Below, piece by piece: positions 15,722-23,587 of a stretch of DNA of 34,088 bases. Made by a program: the position numbers and the translations under genes. The notes under the pieces are model-generated. The model saw only the letters and a list, made by a program, of their open reading frames with translations, had not been told where the DNA came from and did no database searches. The DNA is from Victivallales bacterium (lineage in GTDB: Bacteria > Verrucomicrobiota > Lentisphaeria > Victivallales > SZUA-371): contig JAFGXT010000124.1 in the NCBI GenBank assembly GCA_016936495.1, forward strand, positions 1-34,088, written 5' to 3'. Positions within the stretch are counted from its first letter, which is position 1, and every line of letters begins with the position of its first letter.

Positions 15722-17215
15722 TTACTTTACTCCTTCCGTCCACGGTTTGGACACAGCGGGTGCAAACGGCAACCCGAAGGTTCCGCCGGAAACACCGTTA
15801 GTCATGATCGTCTCGATATTGGGGGCGATTTTTCCATAAAATTTGCCTCGAACATAAGCGGCTCCACTGCCAAAAGCAAGAATATTGCGCTTTAACACTT
15901 CGACTTCCGATTGATTGCGTGCGGCAATCACGTTGCGATCGGCTTCAGCCAGCACCAGCATAGCCTTAGCTTCGGCTTCGGCGGTCTGATATTGGAATTT
16001 AGCGGCATCCAGTTCGGTTTTGGCTGCAATGAGTTTTTCCAACTGGGCTTGTTGCGCGGCAATCTCACTGGTGATTTTTTCGGTTTCGGCCTGAACCTTA
16101 CTCTTACTCTGCAAAGCAAGCATGCGTTGTCGTTCCAGTTTAGTGGCGGACTTGGCCTGTTCGATCTGCTGGTGAAACTTCTTGGCTTCCTGCTGTGCAA
16201 GCTCGCGGTTGCGGATGATGCTGGCGATTTCCTGCGGTGGAATGATATCGCGAATCAGCACGGAGTTGATTGAAATACCCCAATTCCGACAATTCTTGCG
16301 CAGGAACTCTTCCAACTGGTTCTGGAAAATCTGACGGCTTTCTCCGACAATGAACTCGGTCGCGCTCTTCTTGCTGCCTTCAATGCGGGCAAAGCCGGAG
16401 ACCGATGGCAATATCAGCTTCTTCATAATATCTTCCATATTACCAACTTCCTGCGTAAGACAGGGCGCAGAATCGGCTGAAATATTAAATTCCACTGTAC
16501 CTTCCAGAGAAATCTGAAAGCCGTCAAGCGTAATGAAGCCGATGGAATCCTTGCCGCTGAATTCATAGCGTTGACTCTGAATGTTCACGATGGCGACGCT
16601 CTGTATGTAGGGATTGATCCGATGGGTGCCTTCCTTGAGAACTCTTTCCTGAACGCCCTTGCGGTCGGGTGCGGTCAGGAATCCCTTGGCATCGGCAAGA
16701 TCATTGGCGGCGCCGGAGAAAATGTCTTTGCCGGAAAGATTGGCGACCACGCCGATATTGCCGGGCATGATTACAATATCATCGCAGATTTTCACGTCAT
16801 AGGCGTATGGGTTGATGCGGTGTTTACCGGTGCCGAGCACATCGCGCACGATGCCCTTGGTTGAATCGTCCGGGGCGATGATCTGACCTTCGGGCAGATT
16901 TTTTCCAAACTTACGCACCAGCACGCCGAATTTTCCGGCGGGAATGTCCGTAACCGGCACAATCTCCCAATCCCAGACGTAAGGGTTACGGAAATAACGT
17001 CCTTCACCGAGAACATCAAGCTGAATGCCTTTGTACTCGGAACTGATGGCGACGATTTCGTCGCCTGGCAGGGTTTTTCCGGTCTTCTTGATTAGAATGG
17101 CTATTTCGCCGTTGCCAGGTTCGATTCGGCAATCGTACCAGACTAACCAGAAGGCGAACAGCGCCAGAACGACTGCGCTCAGCGCCAGAACACCAGGTAG
17201 AATGGGTTTATTCAT
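15722..17215 (-). CDS. SPFH/Band 7 membrane protein with three N-terminal repeats (B)
   Basis: 497 aa. Same plan as its downstream partner: transmembrane helix at about 7-27, repeats at about 31-90, 91-148 and 149-210 (the last with about ten extra residues), SPFH domain at about 211-335 (DGFQISLEGTVEFNIS; GSKKSATEFIVGESRQIFQ; INSVLIRDIIPPQEI), then a coiled coil at about 335-435 rich in Ala, Gln, Glu and Lys. It lacks the insert found in the partner. AAGGAGG is six bases before the ATG. The pairing of two non-identical SPFH proteins recalls HflK/HflC, but these lack the HflK/HflC signatures and no hfl neighbours are present. Function unknown; a membrane-associated cage or scaffold is inferred. 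Confidence 0.88.
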   Translation of the reverse strand: MNKPILPGVLALSAVVLALFAFWLVWYDCRIEPGNGEIAILIKKTGKTLPGDEIVAISSEYKGIQLDVLGEGRYFRNPYVWDWEIVPVTDIPAGKFGVLVRKFGKNLPEGQIIAPDDSTKGIVRDVLGTGKHRINPYAYDVKICDDIVIMPGNIGVVANLSGKDIFSGAANDLADAKGFLTAPDRKGVQERVLKEGTHRINPYIQSVAIVNIQSQRYEFSGKDSIGFITLDGFQISLEGTVEFNISADSAPCLTQEVGNMEDIMKKLILPSVSGFARIEGSKKSATEFIVGESRQIFQNQLEEFLRKNCRNWGISINSVLIRDIIPPQEIASIIRNRELAQQEAKKFHQQIEQAKSATKLERQRMLALQSKSKVQAETEKITSEIAAQQAQLEKLIAAKTELDAAKFQYQTAEAEAKAMLVLAEADRNVIAARNQSEVEVLKRNILAFGSGAAYVRGKFYGKIAPNIETIMTNGVSGGTFGLPFAPAVSKPWTEGVK

Positions 17216-17321
17216 AGGGTTCCTCCTTGTGAAATCAATGGTTTTGTCAAATTATTACTATTAATGATTTCTTGAGTTTAGAGATGTTTTATTTCGCTTT
17301 TGAGATTTGGAGGATGCCCAG

Positions 17322-17338
17322 CTTCAAGCAACTTGAAG
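17322..17338. repeat. 7-bp inverted repeat, 3-base loop
   Basis: CTTCAAG, CAA, CTTGAAG: a perfect small palindrome about 105 bases upstream of the SPFH operon start. Possible regulator site. Confidence 0.4.
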
Positions 17339-17495
17339 ACTGTGCATGCCTGACATGTTTATTCATTACAATTTTATGCGTAAACACATCGCGTCAGAAC
17401 GCATATCACTCGCTTCTGACACTACCGTAATATCATTTTTATTCTTTAAAGTCCCACATCTTATTGCGAACCAGCGTTCAGATAGCAGAGCTGTC

Positions 17496-17526
17496 GGTAC
17501 TGACGAAACGCATATTCGCCAGTACC
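17496..17526 (-). terminator. Hairpin after the LarA-like gene
   Basis: GGTACTG (17496-17502) pairs with CAGTACC (17520-17526), extended by two more pairs past a mismatch. It begins ten bases after the stop of the minus-strand LarA-like gene. No T tract, so only a tentative terminator. Confidence 0.4.
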
Positions 17527-17535
17527 ATCGGATAT

Positions 17536-18825
17536 TTATTTATCCCGGTCAAAAAGCTTTTCTTCAGTTGTCCACAATCCGGCGGAGGGGGTGCTGATAA
17601 AGAATATTTCCTCGCCATCGGGCATGGTATTGAAGCCGTTTTTGAGTTTATCCGGGTTATAACGTTCGAGGGTCTGCTTCAGGTCGGCATAAGAGAAATT
17701 AACTGATTCCATTTCCTCTTTGCCCAGGAATCCCGGCGCGTAGGTAATCTTGAATCTGCCTTCCGAAGAGCCATGGATCAGGTGAGCGGTGCCATGGGTA
17801 AGATCCTGAAGTATGGGCTCGGTCTTCCATAGCTTCATCACTTTTTCCGTACCTGAATAGCCGTAACGGCGGATCATGGAATCGACTTCCTCCTGTTCGC
17901 CAAAACGCTTGAGTCCAGGGGCGACGATCAACAGTTCTCCGCCGTCAGCCATCGCCATACGGGTACGGTAAATGGCTTTATTTGCCACCCAGGTACTGTA
18001 AAACTCATCGCCCTGCATGATTGCCACCACCTTTTTCAGCGGCGGTACAATGGTGATATTCTGACGACGCGAGGCTTCGGCTCCCGCCATATAGGTATCG
18101 GCATCATCTCCCACAAAAAATCCGGTATGTCCGAGTTTTCCGGTTTCATCGTACGCCATCACCACCTGGATAAACATATCAGGCAGGTGAGAAAGATATT
18201 TTTCCTGTGCGAAATTATAGCATGCGCGCAGTGGAGTAATAAGGCGTCCGAGATTATTTTCTATACCGCAACATGCCGCCATCATATGAGACGCGCATAT
18301 CATGGGTTTACCGCCCAGACCGATAAAGTAATTTTTATTATGATTAGCGAAACCGAGCACTTCGTGAGGTACGATGTGCCCGATGTTGATGATAAGATCC
18401 CAGGGTTCATCCAGCAGCATTTTGTTGAGGGATACAGGGATGGCCCAATCGGCACGGCCGCCGGACACTTCCTTGACGAATGACGCAGGTACTTCGCCGA
18501 TCTCGCGTGAGCCATTGCGCCAGTCGTGAATATGTATTTTTTCTTCTGGTACGGAACCGAACATCCAGCGATTCTGTTCAGGGGTATGAGGTACATGTTG
18601 CCCGAGGGTGGGTATCAGGTGGACATCGGCGAATGCGGAGAAAAAGTTATATAATGCTTCGGTTATTTTTCCGGCGCCACTGTGAGCGCGGGTTATATCC
18701 GGCGGCAGCAGTAAAACGCGTGAGGGTTTGCGGCATATGCGATTTAACGCCTCATTCGCCGCGCGCTGTGTAAGTTCCAAAATTTTTTCCTGCGGCAGAT
18801 TTCCTTCCTCTACAAACCAGGGCAT
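17536..18825 (-). CDS. LarA-type nickel-pincer racemase family protein
   Basis: 429 aa, the length of LarA. LarA racemises lactate using a nickel-pincer nucleotide bound to a lysine; homologues act on other 2-hydroxyacids. Key positions appear kept: PPDITR at 41-46, GQHVPHT at 75-81 (His 77), GHIVPHEVLGFANHNKN at 149-165 with His 154 and the candidate cofactor-binding Lys 164, and CASH ending at His 180 as nickel ligand. The central ILRACYNF-type segment has a cysteine pair at 185-186. GGAGG lies nine bases before the ATG. No larB, larC or larE (cofactor synthesis) is in the window, so the cofactor must come from elsewhere. Substrate unknown. Confidence 0.82.
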   Translation of the reverse strand: MPWFVEEGNLPQEKILELTQRAANEALNRICRKPSRVLLLPPDITRAHSGAGKITEALYNFFSAFADVHLIPTLGQHVPHTPEQNRWMFGSVPEEKIHIHDWRNGSREIGEVPASFVKEVSGGRADWAIPVSLNKMLLDEPWDLIINIGHIVPHEVLGFANHNKNYFIGLGGKPMICASHMMAACCGIENNLGRLITPLRACYNFAQEKYLSHLPDMFIQVVMAYDETGKLGHTGFFVGDDADTYMAGAEASRRQNITIVPPLKKVVAIMQGDEFYSTWVANKAIYRTRMAMADGGELLIVAPGLKRFGEQEEVDSMIRRYGYSGTEKVMKLWKTEPILQDLTHGTAHLIHGSSEGRFKITYAPGFLGKEEMESVNFSYADLKQTLERYNPDKLKNGFNTMPDGEEIFFISTPSAGLWTTEEKLFDRDK

Positions 18826-18996
18826 TATTGATATCCTCCGAATGATTTTTTATTTTACAGAACAACCGGGATTTACACTTGAATCCACGGCAATAAGCTT
18901 GATTGCATTGTTCGTGCGGGTGCAAAAAAACACGGCGCTTGCGGATATATGACATACCAGCAAAAGCGTCCGGTGATCTGATAAAGTGAGATATGT

Positions 18997-19041
18997 AAAA
19001 AAAAGCTATCCGTTCCAGTTACTGCCCGGGTGGAACGGATA
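18997..19041 (-). terminator. Strong intrinsic terminator after the 58-aa gene
   Basis: A perfect 11-bp stem (TGGAACGGATA at 19031-19041 and its complement at 19007-19017), a 13-base loop, and then on the minus strand GC followed by eight T (18997-19004). It starts 16 bases past the stop of the small gene and is the best terminator in the window. Confidence 0.9.
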
Positions 19042-19056
19042 ATATCTGAGGCATAC

Positions 19057-19233
19057 TCAGATACTAGCTTTTTCCCATACTGCTTTATTGACGAAAGCAG
19101 TAAGATTGCGACCGTCGGAGGTCTTGGCTTTGAAAGCATATCTTTCATTGCCGGGCTGACCGTAGGTTACCTTCTCAAGAACCTTGGCTGTTACTTTGGA
19201 TTTGGCTTTGACGTCATAAAATGAGTGTTCCAT
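19057..19233 (-). CDS. 58-aa basic protein of unknown function
   Basis: The frame MEHSFYDVKAKSKVTAKVLE... to ...NKAVWEKASI is 58 codons plus TGA. It has an AGGGGA ribosome site six bases before the ATG, a promoter 70 bases upstream and a strong terminator 16 bases past the stop, so it is very probably a real single-gene transcript. The sequence is Lys-rich with alternating beta-type residues (VTAKVLEKVTYGQPGNERYA, FKAKTSDGRNLTAFV), suggesting a small all-beta protein. No signal peptide, cysteines or membrane helix. I do not recognise the family; no function is proposed. Binding to nucleic acid or another protein would fit the basic charge but is only a guess. Confidence 0.85.
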   Translation of the reverse strand: MEHSFYDVKAKSKVTAKVLEKVTYGQPGNERYAFKAKTSDGRNLTAFVNKAVWEKASI

Positions 19234-19267
19234 GATAATTCCCCTGTTTCCTTGTTTGTTTTAGTTC

Positions 19268-19285
19268 AAGTAAGCTCACTTACTT
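19268..19285. repeat. Inverted repeat in the leader of the 58-aa gene
   Basis: AAGTAAG and CTTACTT flank CTCA, a 7-bp perfect stem between the -10 box and the start codon. It would overlap the early transcribed region, so it may be an operator or an RNA hairpin. Confidence 0.55.
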
Positions 19286-19300
19286 TGACTTACAACTAAC

Positions 19301-19329
19301 AATATAATCAATTGCCGGGCGTAATGCAA
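19301..19329 (-). promoter_or_regulatory. Promoter of the 58-aa gene
   Basis: Minus strand: -35 TTGCAT (19324-19329), 17-base spacer, -10 TATATT (19301-19306). Transcription would start near 19294, about 60 bases before the ATG. Confidence 0.6.
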
Positions 19330-19378
19330 ATTTAATTCGCGTCTTGTCGGAATAAACTACTTATAAATCATAAAAAAC

Positions 19379-20731
19379 TCACATTCTGAGGGCGTTTACC
19401 CTATGTATATAGGCTTCTATGTCGAACTTACGTTTAAGACCATTGTCATTCATATATCTTATTTTGCCGAAAATATCGCGTTCTTTCCATGGGCGATCAT
19501 GTTTACCGAAGCACCATGCAACGCCGGCAAAGGCGTTGGGATCCCTGCCGTCGAGTTCATATTTATTATTTAGATGCAGTGCCAGCTGGTAGGCTTGCTC
19601 GGGCGAACGCGTCCACTCCAGTATTTTTTTGCCCCAGTACATACGCATATAGCCGTGCATTTTGCCGGTAATAAGCATTTCCGACTGTGCCGCGTTCCAG
19701 TATGGATCATGAGTGCGGGCGTGTTCCAGTTCCTCTGCGGAATAGATGTATTCTCGCGGGTCGGAGGCATGTTCTTCCAGCGACAGGCGTGCCCAGGTCG
19801 GCAAGCAGGAATAGCTATCGTACGCCGGATTGAAATACACAAAATTTACCGCCAGTTCACGACGGACAATAAATTCTTCAAGAAAGGCTTCGGTGCCAGG
19901 AGAATCAGCATGCTGGACTCTCAATGCGGTGGCAAGCGGGGAAATTTGTCCAAAATGCAAATAGGGGCTCAGCCCGGAACAGTAATCCGTTGCCGGGTCA
20001 TTGCGTTTGTCAGCAAAAAAGTCGAGTTTGTGTTCTATAAATTCATCCAGGCGTTTGTTTGCCCGGGAAGTTCCTCCATGATAAAAATCGACCGTAGCGG
20101 GAGAATCCGATTTAAGCTCAAGCCGTTGCAGAATAGCATCAGGATCGCTGAAATCCTCGCATTCCCAATCCAGTTTTTGAGTATTTTTTAGCTCAGAAAC
20201 GTCAAGTTTGCGCAAAAACCGATCTCTGACGCGGTTAATTCTCGGGCGTAGCGTGGCGGCGGCGTATTCTTCTTTATGAGAGGCGGTTCTGACCGGGACG
20301 ATTACTTCGCCCTCGACTTCCACAACGAGGCAGTCCATGCTTGCCGCCGCTTGTTTTCTCCAGTTACGTTGTATGGCGGTATAAGCTTTGTCGAATACCG
20401 TCAAAGCCGCCTGAGCGGCGAGTTTCACCACGCCTTTTTCCGGGGGTTCCAGTTTAAACACGGGATTTGCCCCCATGGCTTTAAGTCCGGCAAGCGTCTC
20501 TGAAAGTCCTTCAAGCATAAAGCGGTAATGTCGTGGTCCGGCTTCGGGAAAATCATTGCATACGCCGAAATACACCACTAGCGGCAAGTTTCTGCGGTTG
20601 GCTTCCCGAATGGCATATTCCAACGCATGGTTGCATGATATCCGCTGTGCAGCCTGCATCCAGTACAGAACATAACTACCGGAAGAGCCGTAGCCTTGGT
20701 GAATTATTTCAATACGTTCATCATCTATCAT
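19379..20731 (-). CDS. phr: Class II CPD photolyase
   Basis: 450 aa. It repairs cyclobutane pyrimidine dimers with light, using FAD. The N-terminal antenna-type Rossmann domain (YVLYWMQAAQRISCNHALEYAI at about 20-41) and C-terminal FAD domain are complete. Class II hallmarks are clear: GGTSRANKRLDEFIE, SGLSPYLHFGQISPLATAL, FLEEFIVRRELAVNF, HGYMRMYWGKKILEW and the DGRDPNAFAGVAWCFGKHDRPW block (given here in parts: DGRDPNAFAG, then VAWCFGKHDRPW). The start has GGGGAGGGG before it and lies 28 bases after the ROK gene stop, so it is probably co-transcribed with the cupin and ROK genes. Nothing is missing. Confidence 0.95.
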   Translation of the reverse strand: MIDDERIEIIHQGYGSSGSYVLYWMQAAQRISCNHALEYAIREANRRNLPLVVYFGVCNDFPEAGPRHYRFMLEGLSETLAGLKAMGANPVFKLEPPEKGVVKLAAQAALTVFDKAYTAIQRNWRKQAAASMDCLVVEVEGEVIVPVRTASHKEEYAAATLRPRINRVRDRFLRKLDVSELKNTQKLDWECEDFSDPDAILQRLELKSDSPATVDFYHGGTSRANKRLDEFIEHKLDFFADKRNDPATDYCSGLSPYLHFGQISPLATALRVQHADSPGTEAFLEEFIVRRELAVNFVYFNPAYDSYSCLPTWARLSLEEHASDPREYIYSAEELEHARTHDPYWNAAQSEMLITGKMHGYMRMYWGKKILEWTRSPEQAYQLALHLNNKYELDGRDPNAFAGVAWCFGKHDRPWKERDIFGKIRYMNDNGLKRKFDIEAYIHRVNALRM

Positions 20732-20759
20732 GGTTATCCCCTCCCCTGATTTACATGTA

Positions 20760-21926
20760 TCAACGGTCTATCTGCGGACCGGTGCTTTCGAAAATGCCCG
20801 CGCAAATGGCAGCGATCGCGCCATGTATCTTAATAAGTTTAGAACGTTGTATAGCGCAGGTGGCAAAGGCCGGCGGCAGGGCACGCCTTTTCACCGTTCG
20901 TTTAAGCCGGGAGAAACTCTCTTTGTCCAAATCAAACATGGAACCATGAATCACCACCCGTGAAGGGTTGAACAAATTTATAACGTTGGCTATGCCGATG
21001 CTCAGATAGTATATAGCTTCCTCCAGTTCCGCACTGACATCCAGACCTTCCTCACGCACAACCCGGATCAGATCGCGGCATTTCACTTCGCGCCCGAGTT
21101 TCTCCGATAATTTTCCGGCAATGGCTTTATCGCCAGCAAGCATTTCCAGGCATCCATAATTGCCGCAACTACACAGGGGACCATCCGGCTTAACCGTGAT
21201 ATGGCCCAGTTCTCCGCCGAAGCCGTGAGAACCATGCACATAGCGATTGCCACAGAACACCCCCATGCCCATTCCTGAACTGATGTCCACCAGTACAAAA
21301 TCCGGACATGAGGCGGAACTTCCGAATTGCCTTTCCGCCATGCACATGCCGTATTCCTCCTGTACTACGCAAACTTTGCAATCAAGCATTTTGCGCAGGT
21401 CATTGTGGATGTTTCTACCGTTGAGCATAGGAATATTCGGGGATAATTCTATATGACCGTGTGAGTTGATAAGTCCTGGTACGCTGACGCCTACGCCTAG
21501 ACAGCTGCCGCTGTGTCCGGCGGCGGATTCTTTTACGTATCCGGCGATTAAATTAAGCATTTCCCCGTAAGTTCCGGGGGTGGAAAAATTAATGACTCCC
21601 GAAGGTCTGAATTTGCCGTCGAGCCCCGCACATACAGCACGGCATTCGATAATATCAATAACCACTCCCGCAATAAATACAGACTTCTCCGCGAGCCGAT
21701 ACATCTTACTGGGTCTGCCCTTGCCGACCGGATCGACCGTAAATTCTTCGATAAATTTATCCTGTAACAGCTTATCCAGCAGTTTTGACATGGTCGGAGC
21801 GCTCACGCCCAGCATCCGGGTAAGATCCGCGCGCGAGCATTCGCCGTGCAGTTTCAACAGCTCAAGGGTACCGCGAATATTGATTTTTCTCAAGGTTGAA
21901 GGAACAGCGTCAGGAATCAGTTCCAT
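20760..21926 (-). CDS. ROK-family transcriptional repressor
   Basis: 388 aa from the ATG at 21924-21926, which has GGAGA eight bases upstream; a TTG at 21962 would add 12 residues and overlap the cupin gene. Residues about 15-70 form a winged helix-turn-helix (TRMLGVSAPTMSKLLDKLL), and the rest is an actin-like ROK domain. The zinc motif is intact (GHITVKPDGPLCSCGNYGCLE; His 242, Cys 252, 254, 259 in this numbering). Where ROK sugar kinases have the catalytic Asp in ND, this protein has QEEYG, fitting a regulator and not a kinase. NagC/Mlc-type relatives sense sugars or sugar phosphates. It sits between a cupin and a photolyase; its target is unknown, possibly its own operon. Confidence 0.9.
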   Translation of the reverse strand: MELIPDAVPSTLRKINIRGTLELLKLHGECSRADLTRMLGVSAPTMSKLLDKLLQDKFIEEFTVDPVGKGRPSKMYRLAEKSVFIAGVVIDIIECRAVCAGLDGKFRPSGVINFSTPGTYGEMLNLIAGYVKESAAGHSGSCLGVGVSVPGLINSHGHIELSPNIPMLNGRNIHNDLRKMLDCKVCVVQEEYGMCMAERQFGSSASCPDFVLVDISSGMGMGVFCGNRYVHGSHGFGGELGHITVKPDGPLCSCGNYGCLEMLAGDKAIAGKLSEKLGREVKCRDLIRVVREEGLDVSAELEEAIYYLSIGIANVINLFNPSRVVIHGSMFDLDKESFSRLKRTVKRRALPPAFATCAIQRSKLIKIHGAIAAICAGIFESTGPQIDR

Positions 21927-21954
21927 AATAAAATTCTCCGGTAAATATACACTC

Positions 21955-22443
21955 TCAATCAAGCCCCAGTTCAGTCATCGCTTTCGCCGCTTCAGGATAT
22001 AAACGCATCAGTTCTTTGCCTGTTCCTTCTTCAAAGTCAGCATATTCAAAACCGGGAAACACCACCGCCCCGAACAACCCCCAGTTTACCGTTGCACCGG
22101 GGTCAAGTATCGCCGCCTGCCAGGTTCCGGCTGGAATAATGCTTTGAGGGACATGCCCGGCTGCGAGATCGCCGCCGATTACGCGTTTTTCCCACGAGCC
22201 GTCGGCAAGCAACAGCAATTGAATTGCCGGCGCACCGAGGTGGTACATCCATATTTCATCGGATTTGACCCGATGCCAGCGAGACAGTTCTCCGGTTTTC
22301 AGCAGATAGTATATGCTTGTGCCGATACAGCGTTCACGCCCGGCAAGTATTTCCGCAGATCTGTAGGTCTCTTTGAAATAACCACCCTCAACCGTAAGAG
22401 GTTCCAGTTTAAGATGTTCAATAACCTGTTTCGCGTCCATCAT
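21955..22443 (-). CDS. Cupin-fold protein, DUF985 type
   Basis: About 162 aa. The sequence fits the DUF985/cupin_5 family: the LKLEPLTVEGGYFKETYRS opening, IGTSIYYLLKTGELSRWHRV, SDEIWMYHLGAPAIQLLLL with the metal-site HxH-like Trp-His pair, and a closing VFPGFEYADFEEG. The start is taken at the ATG 22441-22443, preceded by ACGGGGGAAAT; an upstream reading to 22470 is less supported. The activity of this family is not firmly known. It lies directly upstream of the ROK gene, 28 bases apart. No sign of secretion. Confidence 0.85.
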   Translation of the reverse strand: MMDAKQVIEHLKLEPLTVEGGYFKETYRSAEILAGRERCIGTSIYYLLKTGELSRWHRVKSDEIWMYHLGAPAIQLLLLADGSWEKRVIGGDLAAGHVPQSIIPAGTWQAAILDPGATVNWGLFGAVVFPGFEYADFEEGTGKELMRLYPEAAKAMTELGLD

Positions 22444-22524
22444 ATATTTTATTTCCCCCGTAATTACCAAAACAATACTAATCTAACATGATTTCTATAA
22501 AAACAAAAGCACAATGCAAAAAAA

Positions 22525-23550
22525 TCATACTCTTTCTGCAAGGTGTGCGAAAGCGTTGTACACCCGGTTTATTGTAACAAAGGGTTTCCAGATACGCTTT
22601 GCCGTCGCCGGAAGCTTTATCCGCATAAAAGGTGAAACCACCGCTGAATCCGTCCAATCCGGACGCCAACGATGCAACCCTCCCTTTCGGGATATGGTTA
22701 CAGTCGGAACCCCCAGACTTGATGCCAGGTTTACGCTTCCTGAGTCATTACCTATCAAAATTTTTGATTCATATATGAAAGCGGCAAAATCACTCAGGTC
22801 TGCAAAGACCGGAGCTTCAAAAGCACCATCGGAAAAAGGCAGAAAAAGTTTTTCACGTTCAGAGGGAGACATAGTAAAAACAGGATTCCAGCCTTGAGCT
22901 TTTAATTTTGCGGCAAGCGTAAAGAATTTTTTAAGGGGCCAGTTTTTGTCCGGAGTACTGCTGAAGGGGTGAAGCAGTACGCGCCGGTTAAAACGATGTT
23001 TTTGCAACTGCAATTCTTTCGGAGGGGTGAACCCCGAAGACGGCACACAGTCTTTAAGCTTAAGCACATTGGAACAAAAAGCCACCGCATTTTTCACCAT
23101 TGTAGTATCACGACAGTTATTTTGAAACCGGATTTCTCCGGCACACGAACACAGGTTCATAAGTTTATTGAATTTCTCAGGAGACAACTTCGCCCGCAGT
23201 CTCTGACTATGATCCGCCTGTAATTCCTTTTCTACTTTCCCAACCCCCAGATATACATATTTCTCCGCCAGTTCGGAAAATTGCTCCGGCTGAAAATGCG
23301 GTTTTCCCAGAATCGAAATACTATCCGCCAGAACCAGATCATAATCGGCAAATTCGGCATCGCATTTTTCCTGAGCAGGGTAAGGTTTTACCGTCATCTG
23401 CGGAAGCCATGCGTGCAATTGTGATATGGGATTACTGTAAAAACTTACCTTAAAACCATTTCTGACCAAGTTTTCGGCGATGATCAAATAAATCGCGGCA
23501 TCACCGACGCCTACCGACGCCACCATTGCAATTTCCGGTGTATCGCTCAT
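22525..23550 (-). CDS. Family 9 glycosyltransferase (heptosyltransferase-like)
   Basis: 341 aa. GT9 enzymes add ADP-heptose or related sugars in LPS core synthesis. Two Rossmann domains: MVASVGVGDAAIYLIIAENL at about 9-28 in the first, and in the second LLHPFSSTPDKNWPLKKF followed by ILIGNDSGSVNLASSLGVP, the GNDSG donor-site motif with TVTISR after it. A WRP segment follows the site. It is coupled after queA with AAGGA seven bases before the ATG. Its presence implies a Gram-negative envelope. The acceptor is not known, and the sequence is not close enough to call waaC or waaF. Confidence 0.87.
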   Translation of the reverse strand: MSDTPEIAMVASVGVGDAAIYLIIAENLVRNGFKVSFYSNPISQLHAWLPQMTVKPYPAQEKCDAEFADYDLVLADSISILGKPHFQPEQFSELAEKYVYLGVGKVEKELQADHSQRLRAKLSPEKFNKLMNLCSCAGEIRFQNNCRDTTMVKNAVAFCSNVLKLKDCVPSSGFTPPKELQLQKHRFNRRVLLHPFSSTPDKNWPLKKFFTLAAKLKAQGWNPVFTMSPSEREKLFLPFSDGAFEAPVFADLSDFAAFIYESKILIGNDSGSVNLASSLGVPTVTISRKGGLHRWRPDWTDSAVVSPFMRIKLPATAKRIWKPFVTINRVYNAFAHLAERV

Positions 23551-23587
23551 CTTATTGTCCTTATATATTTTGCGTAAGTGCGCATAC

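Larger units (their letters stand above)
17216..17535. other. 320-bp intergenic region between SPFH pair and LarA-like gene
   Basis: No gene is supported; the short frames here have no ribosome sites or family features. It must hold the SPFH promoter (not clearly recognisable), and contains two inverted repeats listed separately. Confidence 0.6.

Noticed and set aside
19372-19390. Terminator after the photolyase gene
   Set aside because: A six-T run follows only a 4-bp stem that overlaps the stop codon; too weak to call.
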